A DNA stretch of 64,000 bases from Rhodobacterales bacterium. Its GTDB lineage: Bacteria; Pseudomonadota; Alphaproteobacteria; Caulobacterales; Hyphomonadaceae. The notes beneath the pieces were generated by a model. That model saw only the letters and a program-made list of their open reading frames with translations. It had not been told where the DNA came from and searched no databases. A program made the position numbers and the translations under genes. Location: contig JACXUV010000002.1 in the NCBI GenBank assembly GCA_014763715.1, positions 62,001 to 126,000 on the forward strand, given 5' to 3'. This document shows positions 55,739 to 64,000 of this stretch, one piece after another; position 1 is the stretch's first letter; every line of letters starts with the position of its first letter.

Positions 55739-55764
55739 CGCCCTGTGCTGAGGAGGGCCTGACA

Positions 55765-57252
55765 TTGCTGAAGAAAATCCTGCTGGGGCTTGGCGCCCTG
55801 TTTGTTCTGATTGTCGGGATCGTCCTCTATCGTACCTTCACCTATGGCGGCGCTCCGGTCGGCGACCGGGTCGAGCTGCCGGAAGCCCCTGCCATTTCCG
55901 CTGACACGGCGGCCGGCCACCTTGCCGAAGCGATCCGGTTCAGAACCATCACGCTGGCCAGCGGCGACCCGCGCCCCGGCCAGGAAGGCCCGTGGCTGGA
56001 ACTGCATGACTGGCTGGAAGCGACCTATCCGGCCGCCCATGCCGCCATGACCAAGGAAATCGTGCCCGGCACGCTGACCCTGCTTTACACCTGGCAGGGC
56101 TCTGATCCCTCACTGAAGCCGCTGCTGCTGATGGCGCACCAGGATGTCGTGCCGGTCAATATCGGCACCGAAGGCGACTGGACCGGCGCGCCCTTCGCCG
56201 GGGACATTATCGACGGCTATGTCTATGGACGCGGCGCCCTCGACGACAAGAGCAACCTGATCGGCATCATGGAAGCCGTGGACGCGCTGGCGAAATCCGG
56301 TTTCCAGCCGAAGCGTACCATCATCCTCCAGTTCGGGCATGACGAGGAAGTCCTCGGCGCCGGTGCCGAAGCCAGTATCGCGCTGCTCAAGTCGCGCGGC
56401 ATCGAACCTGTCATGGCCATCGACGAAGGCTTCGCCATCCTCGACCCGTCGCCGCTGACCGGCGCGAAAATGGGCATGATCGGCGTCTCCGAAAAAGGCT
56501 ATGTGACGCTTCAGGTCACCTCGGTCGGCACGGGCGGTCACTCCTCCATGCCGCCGCGCGATTCCGCGAACGTGCAACTTGGCAAGGCGATCGTCGCGCT
56601 CGACGAAAACCAGATGCCGGCCGATTTCACCAAGCCGCCAGTCTCTGACCTGCTGCGCGCCTCGGCTGGCGACATGCCCTTCATGCAGAAGATGGCCCTT
56701 GCAAACATGTGGCTGTTCGGCGGCATGGTGGAGAAGTCCTTCTCCGCGACGCCTGCGGGCAATGCCATGGTGCGCACCACGACGGCGCCGACCATGCTGT
56801 CCGGCTCCGCCAAGGAAAACGTTCTGCCTCAGCGCTCGACCGCCATGGTGAACTTCCGTGTCCATCCGAACGATACGGTGGAAGACGTGGTGGCGCATGT
56901 GAAGGACGTGACCAAGGGCATTGACGGTATTGAAGTCGGCACGCCGGAAGATGGCGGCAGCGCGGCCTCGCCGGTCTCGCCCACAGACGGCCGCCCCTAT
57001 GCCGTGCTGGCCAGCGTCGCCGAAGCCACCGGTGACGGCGCGCCTGTCGCCCCGGCCCTGGTGATCGGCGCGACCGACGGACGTTACGCCACGGCGATCA
57101 CGCCGCGCGTCTATCGCTTCTCCCCGGCCGTTCTGACCCCAATGGATCTGACCGGTTTCCACGGCACGAACGAGCGCATGTCAGTCGAGAATATGGGCCG
57201 CATCTCCAAGGGCTTCGCCCAGATCATCGTCGCCATGGACCAGGGCGACTGA
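55765..57252 (+). CDS. M20 family metallopeptidase, PM20D1-like
   Basis: A 495-residue zinc carboxypeptidase/amidase with an N-terminal membrane segment (residues 4-26). M20 metal ligands are in LLMAHQDVVPV, GRGALDDKSNL and GHDEEVLGAG. The dimerisation domain (about 250-380) and the C-terminal YRFSPAVLTPMDLTGFHGTNERMSVEN fit the PM20D1/carboxypeptidase S subfamily, which hydrolyses or forms N-acyl amino acids. The TTG start at 55765 is supported by AGGAGGG (55751-55757) seven bases upstream. Probably faces the periplasm. Confidence 0.9.
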   Translation: MLKKILLGLGALFVLIVGIVLYRTFTYGGAPVGDRVELPEAPAISADTAAGHLAEAIRFRTITLASGDPRPGQEGPWLELHDWLEATYPAAHAAMTKEIVPGTLTLLYTWQGSDPSLKPLLLMAHQDVVPVNIGTEGDWTGAPFAGDIIDGYVYGRGALDDKSNLIGIMEAVDALAKSGFQPKRTIILQFGHDEEVLGAGAEASIALLKSRGIEPVMAIDEGFAILDPSPLTGAKMGMIGVSEKGYVTLQVTSVGTGGHSSMPPRDSANVQLGKAIVALDENQMPADFTKPPVSDLLRASAGDMPFMQKMALANMWLFGGMVEKSFSATPAGNAMVRTTTAPTMLSGSAKENVLPQRSTAMVNFRVHPNDTVEDVVAHVKDVTKGIDGIEVGTPEDGGSAASPVSPTDGRPYAVLASVAEATGDGAPVAPALVIGATDGRYATAITPRVYRFSPAVLTPMDLTGFHGTNERMSVENMGRISKGFAQIIVAMDQGD

Positions 57253-57327
57253 TCCGGATCAGTCTACGGACCATATAAGGAACAGCAGCGGCCAGCCCGG
57301 AGAGCAGGACCAGCCGCTGCTCCCCCT

Positions 57328-58656
57328 CTACTCCGCCGGGACAGCCGGCGCAGCCTGGCGGTAGGCTGACGCGTCTGTTGTGAACTCGGCATGGCCGTAG
57401 CGCACAAGCAACCGGCGGAGCTTGGCGACGAGGTGACGGTCCACAAGCCCGCGCAGGCCCGGCACTTTCAGTGCCGCCTTGTAGATCGCCATTTTCGCCG
57501 CAATCATCGGAAACAGGACAGCCGCCACGGCATAATCCAGCGGTCCGACCGGCACGCCGATATCGCGCGCCATCTGGCTGTTGCCACCCAGGAAGTGCTG
57601 CACCAGGACCAGCCGCGCCAGCCGCCGCTCCAGGGCATTGTGGATCTGGTTGCCGATGGATTTTGTCGGCGGCAGATAGGTCGACAGCGTCGCCCGCACC
57701 AATGCCCCGCACGTTTCATCGTCAAACCCGGCGCGGATCGACGCGCTGCGCGCATTCATGATGTCGATGATGCCCTGCGGCGTATCCATCAGCAGGTCTT
57801 CCGGCAAGCCCAGCAGGTAACAGCGATAGCGGCTGAACTCCACGCGGGCGCGCTCTTCGGCCGTGAACTCCGTCCGCCCCTCATCCATCATCTTGTAGGC
57901 CAGCAGGAACACGTCGATCAGGCCCGCCGGCATCTGGTCCACCTGAGGGATCGGAATACCGTAGACGGACTGGTCCCATCCCTTCACGCGGCGCAGCACG
58001 TTGAAGCGCACCATGGAGTGCATCAGGCGCACCATGGCGGCGGCCTTGAACCCCTCCCCGCGCGGCTCCAGCGCGCCCGGCAGGGTCGTGACGGTGAAGA
58101 AGGTCGCCGTCTCATTCACCCGGCGTGAGGCCGTCGAATGGCTGAGCGTGCCGGTCAGCGCCATCGGCAAGGCCGTATACTTGTTCAGGAAGGTGGCAAG
58201 GAACGCCCCGCGGATCATCCAGGGCGACGTTTCCGCCATAGGCAACCGGTTCAGCCGCGCGCCTTCACGCACAAGGTCCATGTCCAGCCAGTCCGGCTTC
58301 ACTTCCATTTCCGCAATCAGGGCGGCCAGCTCCGGCGGCGCATCCGGCACAGCCTCGATGCCTTCGTCACAGGCCGTGGTCAGCATGTCGACCAGGCGCT
58401 TGAAACCATATTGCGGCATCAGCGCGGCATAGGCATCCGAAGGAATGTCCCCCAGCATCGTATAGGCCTTCACCCGCGCCACCATGTCGGCGGGTGGCGG
58501 CGGAAACTTCTTCGCATACTCCTTCATGGAGCTGACGGTGATATCGTCCGTATAGCGCTCAGGCACCAGCGAGAAATCCACGTCTCCATACATGACCGGC
58601 AGTGCCGTTTTCTGGAGTTCAATGCGCTTGTGCACATCTTCGAGCGATGCGGTCAT
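57328..58656 (-). CDS. Oxygenase MpaB family protein (DUF2236)
   Basis: A 442-residue helical protein of the MpaB/latex-clearing-protein (DUF2236) superfamily. Conserved points are SRRVNETATFFTVTTLPGAL, then MVRLMHSMVRFNVLRR with the probable haem-ligand histidine, and WDQSVYGIPIPQVDQ. Lcp is a b-type haem oxygenase for rubber and MpaB an oxidase in mycophenolic acid synthesis, so an oxidative role on a lipid or terpenoid is plausible. No signal peptide is seen. A divergent TetR regulator suggests inducible expression. Confidence 0.85.
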   Translation of the reverse strand: MTASLEDVHKRIELQKTALPVMYGDVDFSLVPERYTDDITVSSMKEYAKKFPPPPADMVARVKAYTMLGDIPSDAYAALMPQYGFKRLVDMLTTACDEGIEAVPDAPPELAALIAEMEVKPDWLDMDLVREGARLNRLPMAETSPWMIRGAFLATFLNKYTALPMALTGTLSHSTASRRVNETATFFTVTTLPGALEPRGEGFKAAAMVRLMHSMVRFNVLRRVKGWDQSVYGIPIPQVDQMPAGLIDVFLLAYKMMDEGRTEFTAEERARVEFSRYRCYLLGLPEDLLMDTPQGIIDIMNARSASIRAGFDDETCGALVRATLSTYLPPTKSIGNQIHNALERRLARLVLVQHFLGGNSQMARDIGVPVGPLDYAVAAVLFPMIAAKMAIYKAALKVPGLRGLVDRHLVAKLRRLLVRYGHAEFTTDASAYRQAAPAVPAE

Positions 58657-58711
58657 TCCTGGTCTCCGGTTGCGTTTCAGACGCGTCAGACTCCATAATG
58701 TAAGAAATCCT

Positions 58712-58732
58712 CAGATTTTCCATTCGCATCTG
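58712..58732. promoter_or_regulatory. Inverted repeat in the mpaB-like / tetR divergent region
   Basis: CAGAT (58712-58716) and ATCTG (58728-58732) are separated by 11 bases. Nearby, the palindrome GACGCGTC is flanked by two TCAGAC-like repeats (58677-58692). Either could be the operator of the divergent TetR protein. Confidence 0.35.
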
Positions 58733-58768
58733 GGGTCACGCCCTCATGCCCAGACCGGACACGCTCAA

Positions 58769-59401
58769 GTGGCTGAAAAGAAAAGAAGAAACCCGAAACA
58801 GGCCCGCGCTCGCGCCACGGTGGACGCCATTCTGGAGGCAGCCTTTCAGATTCTGGAGAGCGATGGCCTCGCCCATCTCACCACCAGCCGCATCGCAGAC
58901 CGGGCGGGCGTCTCCATTGGCACGCTCTACCAGTATTTCCCTGACCGGGAGGCGATCCTGCTGGAAATGGGGCAGCGCCACAGCGACGCCATGCGCGAGA
59001 AGATCACCTCTATCCTGCTCGGATCGCCAGAGACAGGCCCAGAGACAGGCAACGTGCGCGCCATCGTCCGGGCGCTCATGGAAGGCGTACAGGGATCGGC
59101 CGAAACCCGCATGGTCCTGTCAGATGCCCTCTTCCGCACAGGCGGCGAAGCCGAAGTTGGCCGCCAGCACCTGACCTTTCTCGACTCCATCAGTGGACGG
59201 GCGGAATTCGACTTCGCCCTTGGCAAGGAATCCGCCTTCATCCTGACCCATGCCGTCATCTACCTGCTGCGCGCCGCTGCAGCCGAACCCGAACTGGCGC
59301 TGGACACAGAAGTGCTGGAAGATGAACTCGTCGCGCTGATGGAAAGCTATCTCGCAAACCTCGCGGCACGCGCCCACCGGGGCGAACTCAGCCCCCGTTG
59401 A
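58769..59401 (+). CDS. TetR-family transcriptional regulator
   Basis: A 210-residue TetR/AcrR repressor. After a basic lead ([21 protein letters not shown]) the helix-turn-helix is [25 protein letters not shown]. The C-terminal ligand domain is not identifiable to a subgroup. A GTG at 58769 is used as the start since the protein then begins just before the DNA-binding domain; the frame is open upstream, and the SD is weak. Divergent from the MpaB-family gene, its likely target, and overlapping the end of uvrC by 14 bases. Confidence 0.85.
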   Translation: MAEKKRRNPKQARARATVDAILEAAFQILESDGLAHLTTSRIADRAGVSIGTLYQYFPDREAILLEMGQRHSDAMREKITSILLGSPETGPETGNVRAIVRALMEGVQGSAETRMVLSDALFRTGGEAEVGRQHLTFLDSISGRAEFDFALGKESAFILTHAVIYLLRAAAAEPELALDTEVLEDELVALMESYLANLAARAHRGELSPR

Positions 59402-61262
59402 AGTGCCCGTGGATGCGTTCGGCGAGGGCTTCGTTCACGCCTTCGACTTCCATCAGGTCCGCCACTTTCGCGCGGGAGACACCCTTGGCCGATCCGAAAT
59501 GGTGGAGCAGTGCCTTCTTCCGCGCGGGCCCGATGCCTTCGATCTCGTCAAGCGGTGACTTGCCAATGGCAGCCGAGCGCTTCTGGCGGTGTGCGCCGAT
59601 GGCCCAGCGGTGCGCCTCGTCGCGCAGGCGCTGGAGATAGTAGAGCACCGGCGCGTTCTCTGGCAGTTTGAAGGGCGCCCTGCCCGGCCGGAAGAACTGT
59701 TCCCGGCCCGCATTGCGGTCCACGCCCTTGGCGATGGAGACCAGCGTCACATCGTCCGGTGTCAGACCAATTTCCGCCAGCGCCTCGATCACGGCATTCA
59801 GCTGGCCAAGGCCGCCATCGATCAGCACGAGGTCCGGCCAGTTGGAGGCGTCACCCTCCTCCCGCTCCTTCTTGGCGCGATTGAAACGGCGGCGCATCAC
59901 TTCGCGCATCATGCCGTAATCGTCGCCGGGCTCGATCGCCGTGTCCTTGATGTTGAACTTGCGATAGGCGTTCTTCATGAAGCCTTCCGGCCCCGCCACC
60001 ACCATGCCGCCCACGGCATTCGTGCCCTGGATGTGGGAGTTGTCGTAGATCTCGATCCGCTCCGGCGGCTTCTCAAGCTCGAACACTTTCGCCACCTCGT
60101 TCAGGAGGCGCGCCTGGCTCGCCGTTTCCGACAGTTTCCGTGTCACCGCTTCGCTTGCATTGCGCGCGGCCTGCGCGACGAGGTCTTTCTTGCTGCCGCG
60201 CTCCGGCCTCCGGATTTCCACCTTGCGGTTGGCTTTCAGGCTCAGCGCATCTGCGATCAGCTCCGCCTGTTCCGGCATGTCGGAGACGAGGATCAGCCGC
60301 GGCGGCGGGCGCTTGTCGTAGAACTGCACGAGGAAGGCGCTCAGCACTTCCTCCGCCGTCTGATCTCGCTCATGGCGCGGATAGTGCGCCGTTGCGCCCC
60401 AGTTCTGCCCCGCGCGGATAAAGAAGACCTGCACACAGGACACGCCGCCCTCCATGGCGATGGCGAAGATGTCGGCTTCCTCGATATCGTCCGGGTTCAC
60501 ATCCTGGCTGCCGCGCACATGGGCGATGGCGCGGATACGGTCGCGCAGGGCGGCGGCGCGTTCGAAGTCCATCGCTTCGGCGGCGTCTTCCATCTCCTTC
60601 GCAAGGCGCTTCTGCAGGTCCGCTCCCTTCCCGCGCAGGAAGTCTGCGGCCTCATTGGCCAGCTCCTGATAGTCGGGAATAGAGATCAGCCCGACGCAGG
60701 GCGCGGCGCAGCGCTTGATCTGGTGCAGCATGCAGGGCCTCGTGCGGGCATTGTAGACGCTGTCCTCGCAGGTGCGCAGCAGGAAGGCCTTCTGCAGCGT
60801 GTCGAGCGTGCGCATCACCGCGCCTGCGCTGGCGAAGGGGCCGAAATAGTCCCCCTGGTCCTGTTTCGATCCGCGATATTTCTTGATCTGCGGCGCTTCA
60901 TGGTCGCGCCGGATCAGGATGTAGGGAAAGGATTTGTCGTCCCGCAGCAGCACGTTGAAGCGCGGCTTCAGGCTCTTGATGAGGCTTGCTTCCAGCAGCA
61001 GCGCCTCGGTCTCGCTTTCGGTAACGACGAATTCCATCCGCCGCGTCAGCGCGATCATCCGCGCGATGCGCTGGGTGTGGCCGCCAAGGCGGGCATAGTT
61101 CGAGACACGCGCCTTCAGGTTGCGCGCCTTGCCGACATACAGCACCTCATCGGCGTCCCCGTACATGCGGTAGACGCCCGGCTTTGCCGGCAGGCGGGTC
61201 AGATTGTCCTTGATGACGTCCACACCCCGCAAGGGGGCGGCGCCCGGCGATTCAGTCTCCAT
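59388..61262 (-). CDS. uvrC: Excinuclease ABC subunit C
   Basis: A 624-residue dual-incision nuclease for nucleotide excision repair. The GIY-YIG domain ([19 protein letters not shown]) is near residue 30, the UVR motif near 210 ([22 protein letters not shown]), the RNase H-like half after 370 ([20 protein letters not shown]), and the helix-hairpin-helix end [21 protein letters not shown]. The ATG at 61262 has AGGG just before it; a TTG three codons earlier is possible. Its 3' end overlaps the convergent tetR by 14 bases. Confidence 0.97.
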   Translation of the reverse strand: METESPGAAPLRGVDVIKDNLTRLPAKPGVYRMYGDADEVLYVGKARNLKARVSNYARLGGHTQRIARMIALTRRMEFVVTESETEALLLEASLIKSLKPRFNVLLRDDKSFPYILIRRDHEAPQIKKYRGSKQDQGDYFGPFASAGAVMRTLDTLQKAFLLRTCEDSVYNARTRPCMLHQIKRCAAPCVGLISIPDYQELANEAADFLRGKGADLQKRLAKEMEDAAEAMDFERAAALRDRIRAIAHVRGSQDVNPDDIEEADIFAIAMEGGVSCVQVFFIRAGQNWGATAHYPRHERDQTAEEVLSAFLVQFYDKRPPPRLILVSDMPEQAELIADALSLKANRKVEIRRPERGSKKDLVAQAARNASEAVTRKLSETASQARLLNEVAKVFELEKPPERIEIYDNSHIQGTNAVGGMVVAGPEGFMKNAYRKFNIKDTAIEPGDDYGMMREVMRRRFNRAKKEREEGDASNWPDLVLIDGGLGQLNAVIEALAEIGLTPDDVTLVSIAKGVDRNAGREQFFRPGRAPFKLPENAPVLYYLQRLRDEAHRWAIGAHRQKRSAAIGKSPLDEIEGIGPARKKALLHHFGSAKGVSRAKVADLMEVEGVNEALAERIHGHFNGG

Positions 61263-61301
61263 GCCCTGCAAAATAGGCGAGCCGGCGCATGAATGCGAGC
61301 G

Positions 61302-61622
61302 CTAGAAGATGCTGCGTATGAAGTCTTCGTTCACGAAGTTGCGCGGGTCGTATGGCGTATCGAGCAGCATTCCCACCAGGAAGCTGAACGTGACGACCAG
61401 GATAAAAGATCCCGTGAAATTACGGGTCTTGCCAGGCACCCGCTCGCGGGAGGCAGATTTGACCAGAACCAGAAGGAACAGCATCAGGATGAAAGCGCCG
61501 AGCCCGATCAGCCGCTCCACATCCGAAAGCCGACCGAACCAGTGCGTTATATCTCCGACAAGGTCGCGGACCATGTCGATGAATTCCTGCTCTGCCTTCT
61601 CATATACCGTTTGAGACGACAT
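61302..61622 (-). CDS. Hypothetical two-span membrane protein
   Basis: A 106-residue protein of no family I recognise. An amphipathic N-terminal helix (YEKAEQEFIDMVRDLVGDITHWF) is followed by two membrane segments (about residues 38-56 and 70-90) and the tail DTPYDPRNFVNEDFIRSIF. A basic stretch joins the spans. The ATG at 61622 follows AGAAAG. It lies 39 bases upstream of uvrC on the same strand, so the two may be co-transcribed. Confidence 0.7.
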   Translation of the reverse strand: MSSQTVYEKAEQEFIDMVRDLVGDITHWFGRLSDVERLIGLGAFILMLFLLVLVKSASRERVPGKTRNFTGSFILVVTFSFLVGMLLDTPYDPRNFVNEDFIRSIF

Positions 61623-61776
61623 CTTTCTTATTGCCCTTTTTATCCTTCCATACGGAAGAAGCCCCTCCAGGCGACGCGCATCATGGCACATTGCGCTTAA
61701 CGGGCCTGCCCGCTCCTGAAGCCGGATTTTCTGGTCTGCGTCAGGTTTTCGTTAACCGCCAAAATGCCCGAAATGA

Positions 61777-63078
<1,302 letters not shown>

Positions 63079-63108
63079 ATTTTTTCTATAGGTTGCCTGC
63101 GACCATTC

Positions 63109-63132
63109 GATTGGCTGCATTCGCGGCCAATC
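63109..63132. promoter_or_regulatory. Inverted repeat upstream of dps
   Basis: GATTGGC (63109-63115) and GCCAATC (63126-63132) form a perfect 7-bp dyad spaced by 10 bases, about 35 bases before the dps start. It is a plausible operator for an oxidative-stress or iron regulator, but it does not match a consensus I can name. Confidence 0.4.
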
Positions 63133-63167
63133 CCCATATGGTCAAGGTAACGAGAAGGAGAAATTTC

Positions 63168-63632
63168 ATGCCTATCGACATCGGACTGACCGAAGCTGAG
63201 CGCCAGAGCTCCGTGGATGCCCTGAAGAAACTGCTGGGCGAGACCTATGCGCTTTACGCCAAGACCCATGGCTACCACTGGAACGTGACGGGCCCGCGCT
63301 TCCAGGCGCTGCACACCATGTTCGAGACCCAGTACAATGACCTCTGGGCATCACTCGACGAAATCGCCGAACGCATCCGGGCGCTCGGACATTTTGCGCC
63401 GGGCTCCCCCGGCGAGATGATGGACCTGGCGTCGATCAAGCCGGACAATGGCATCCCGGACGCAAACGACATGGTTGCCAATCTGGTGAAAGGCCATGAA
63501 GCGATCAGCCGCGTGGCCAAGCAAGGCCTGAAAGTGGCAGAGGAAAGCGGCGACGCCGTCACCGCCGACCTGTTCACCCAGCGCGCCCAGATTGCCGAGA
63601 AAACAGCCTGGATGCTGCGCGCCAGCATCTGA
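63168..63632 (+). CDS. dps: Dps-family ferritin-like DNA-binding protein
   Basis: A 154-residue ferritin-like mini-cage subunit that oxidises and stores iron and protects DNA in stress. The inter-subunit ferroxidase site is in YAKTHGYHWNVTGPRFQALH with the acidic residues of DLWASLDEIAERIRALG. It lacks the long lysine-rich N-tail of E. coli Dps, so DNA binding may be weak. AGAAGGAG (63153-63160) fixes the ATG at 63168. Confidence 0.95.
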   Translation: MPIDIGLTEAERQSSVDALKKLLGETYALYAKTHGYHWNVTGPRFQALHTMFETQYNDLWASLDEIAERIRALGHFAPGSPGEMMDLASIKPDNGIPDANDMVANLVKGHEAISRVAKQGLKVAEESGDAVTADLFTQRAQIAEKTAWMLRASI

Positions 63633-63724
63633 CGTCCGGCGTCCTTGAACAAACCGCTTGCGCGGCGGCCAAAACGTCATAACCGTTTCGCCATCATGGA
63701 TGGCTGAGACGGGAGATCTGGCGG

Positions 63725-64000
63725 ATGGTCGCTGCGCTTGCGGTTTATATCGTGCTGCAATTTGCCATCGCAATCTGGGCCAGCCGGTTTGTCAATTCCG
63801 AAGCCGATTACTTTGTCGCCGGGCGCCGGTTCGGTGTACTGATGGTCGGCGTCTCGGTCTTCGCCACCTGGTTCGGGGCGGAGACGGTTATGGGCGCCTC
63901 GGGCGCCATTGCCGAGGAAGGCCTGGCCGGCGGGCGCGCAGACCCGTTCGGCTACACGCTCTGCCTGATCGGCATGGCGCTGTTCCTCGCCTACAAGCTG
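63725..64000 (+). CDS. Sodium:solute symporter family protein (partial, runs off the window)
   Basis: The first 92 codons of an SSS-family transporter. It begins with a membrane span (AALAVYIVLQFAIAIWASR), then EADYFVAGRRFGVLMVGVSVFATWFGAETVMGASG, the classic family start, and a second and third span. GGGAG (63711-63715) precedes the ATG by nine bases. The coding frame is open to the window edge. The solute cannot be inferred from this part. Confidence 0.88.
   Translation, partial: MVAALAVYIVLQFAIAIWASRFVNSEADYFVAGRRFGVLMVGVSVFATWFGAETVMGASGAIAEEGLAGGRADPFGYTLCLIGMALFLAYKL

Overview
The window is a GC-rich bacterial chromosome segment with dense gene packing (about 57 protein genes, no gap over 300 bases). 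I find no rRNA, tRNA, CRISPR array, insertion sequence or phage gene. Gene content and order point to an alphaproteobacterium, most likely in or near the Caulobacterales/Hyphomonadaceae: a ChpT histidine phosphotransferase beside a CheY-like receiver and CheR, a dnaG-rpoD pair, carB-greA, prfA-prmC-DUF4167-clpB, and lysC-ptsP facing ubiG. The taxonomic call is inference from these families; no 16S gene is present.

Region by region. 1-2.9 kb: yjbQ, a ypfJ-type metalloprotease and metY. 3.0-5.8 kb: a two-gene lipid-linked glycosylation unit, a GtrB-like transferase followed by one protein joining GtrA to a large multi-span domain. 5.8-7.8 kb: a LysR regulator divergent from a YeiH transporter. 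7.8-13.2 kb (minus strand): yqeY, a PRC-barrel lipoprotein, dnaG and rpoD. 13.4-23 kb: carA and carB separated by a 2-oxoglutarate oxygenase, a TetR regulator, an M48 protease, a metallo-beta-lactamase-fold hydrolase, a glycine-zipper lipoprotein and an NTF2-like protein, then greA and an ELM1-family gene. 24-28.1 kb: a LuxR solo, mnmA and a cheR/receiver/chpT cluster. 28.2-32.5 kb: the ydbH-ynbE-ydbL envelope lipid-transport operon plus a small membrane protein. 32.6-36 kb: an M23 endopeptidase and an S9 peptidase whose ribosome site lies inside a strong hairpin. 36-41.7 kb: clpB, DUF4167, prmC, prfA. 41.8-47 kb: an accessory block with MAPEG, a CE15-like esterase lipoprotein, a membrane LytTR regulator, a divergent acyltransferase and a DUF1214/DUF1254 pair. 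47-52.8 kb: ispG, rodZ-like, ptsP and lysC. 52.9-64 kb: ubiG, DUF924, an MFS carrier, an M20 peptidase, an MpaB-family oxygenase with a divergent TetR, uvrC, a small membrane protein, an aspartate aminotransferase, dps and the start of a sodium:solute symporter.

Most of the window is housekeeping: transcription initiation and elongation (rpoD, greA), replication priming (dnaG), pyrimidine/arginine precursor supply (carAB), translation termination (prfA, prmC), isoprenoid and ubiquinone synthesis (ispG, ubiG), nitrogen-PTS signalling (ptsP), aspartate-family amino acids (lysC, metY, aspartate aminotransferase) and stress/repair (clpB, uvrC, dps). The more unusual parts are the GtrA fusion, the 41.8-47 kb envelope block, the SD-masking hairpin between clpB and the S9 peptidase, a DnaG without its zinc ligands, and several operator-like inverted repeats in divergent promoter regions. 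Function calls rest on motifs and family resemblance read by eye; no database search was run.
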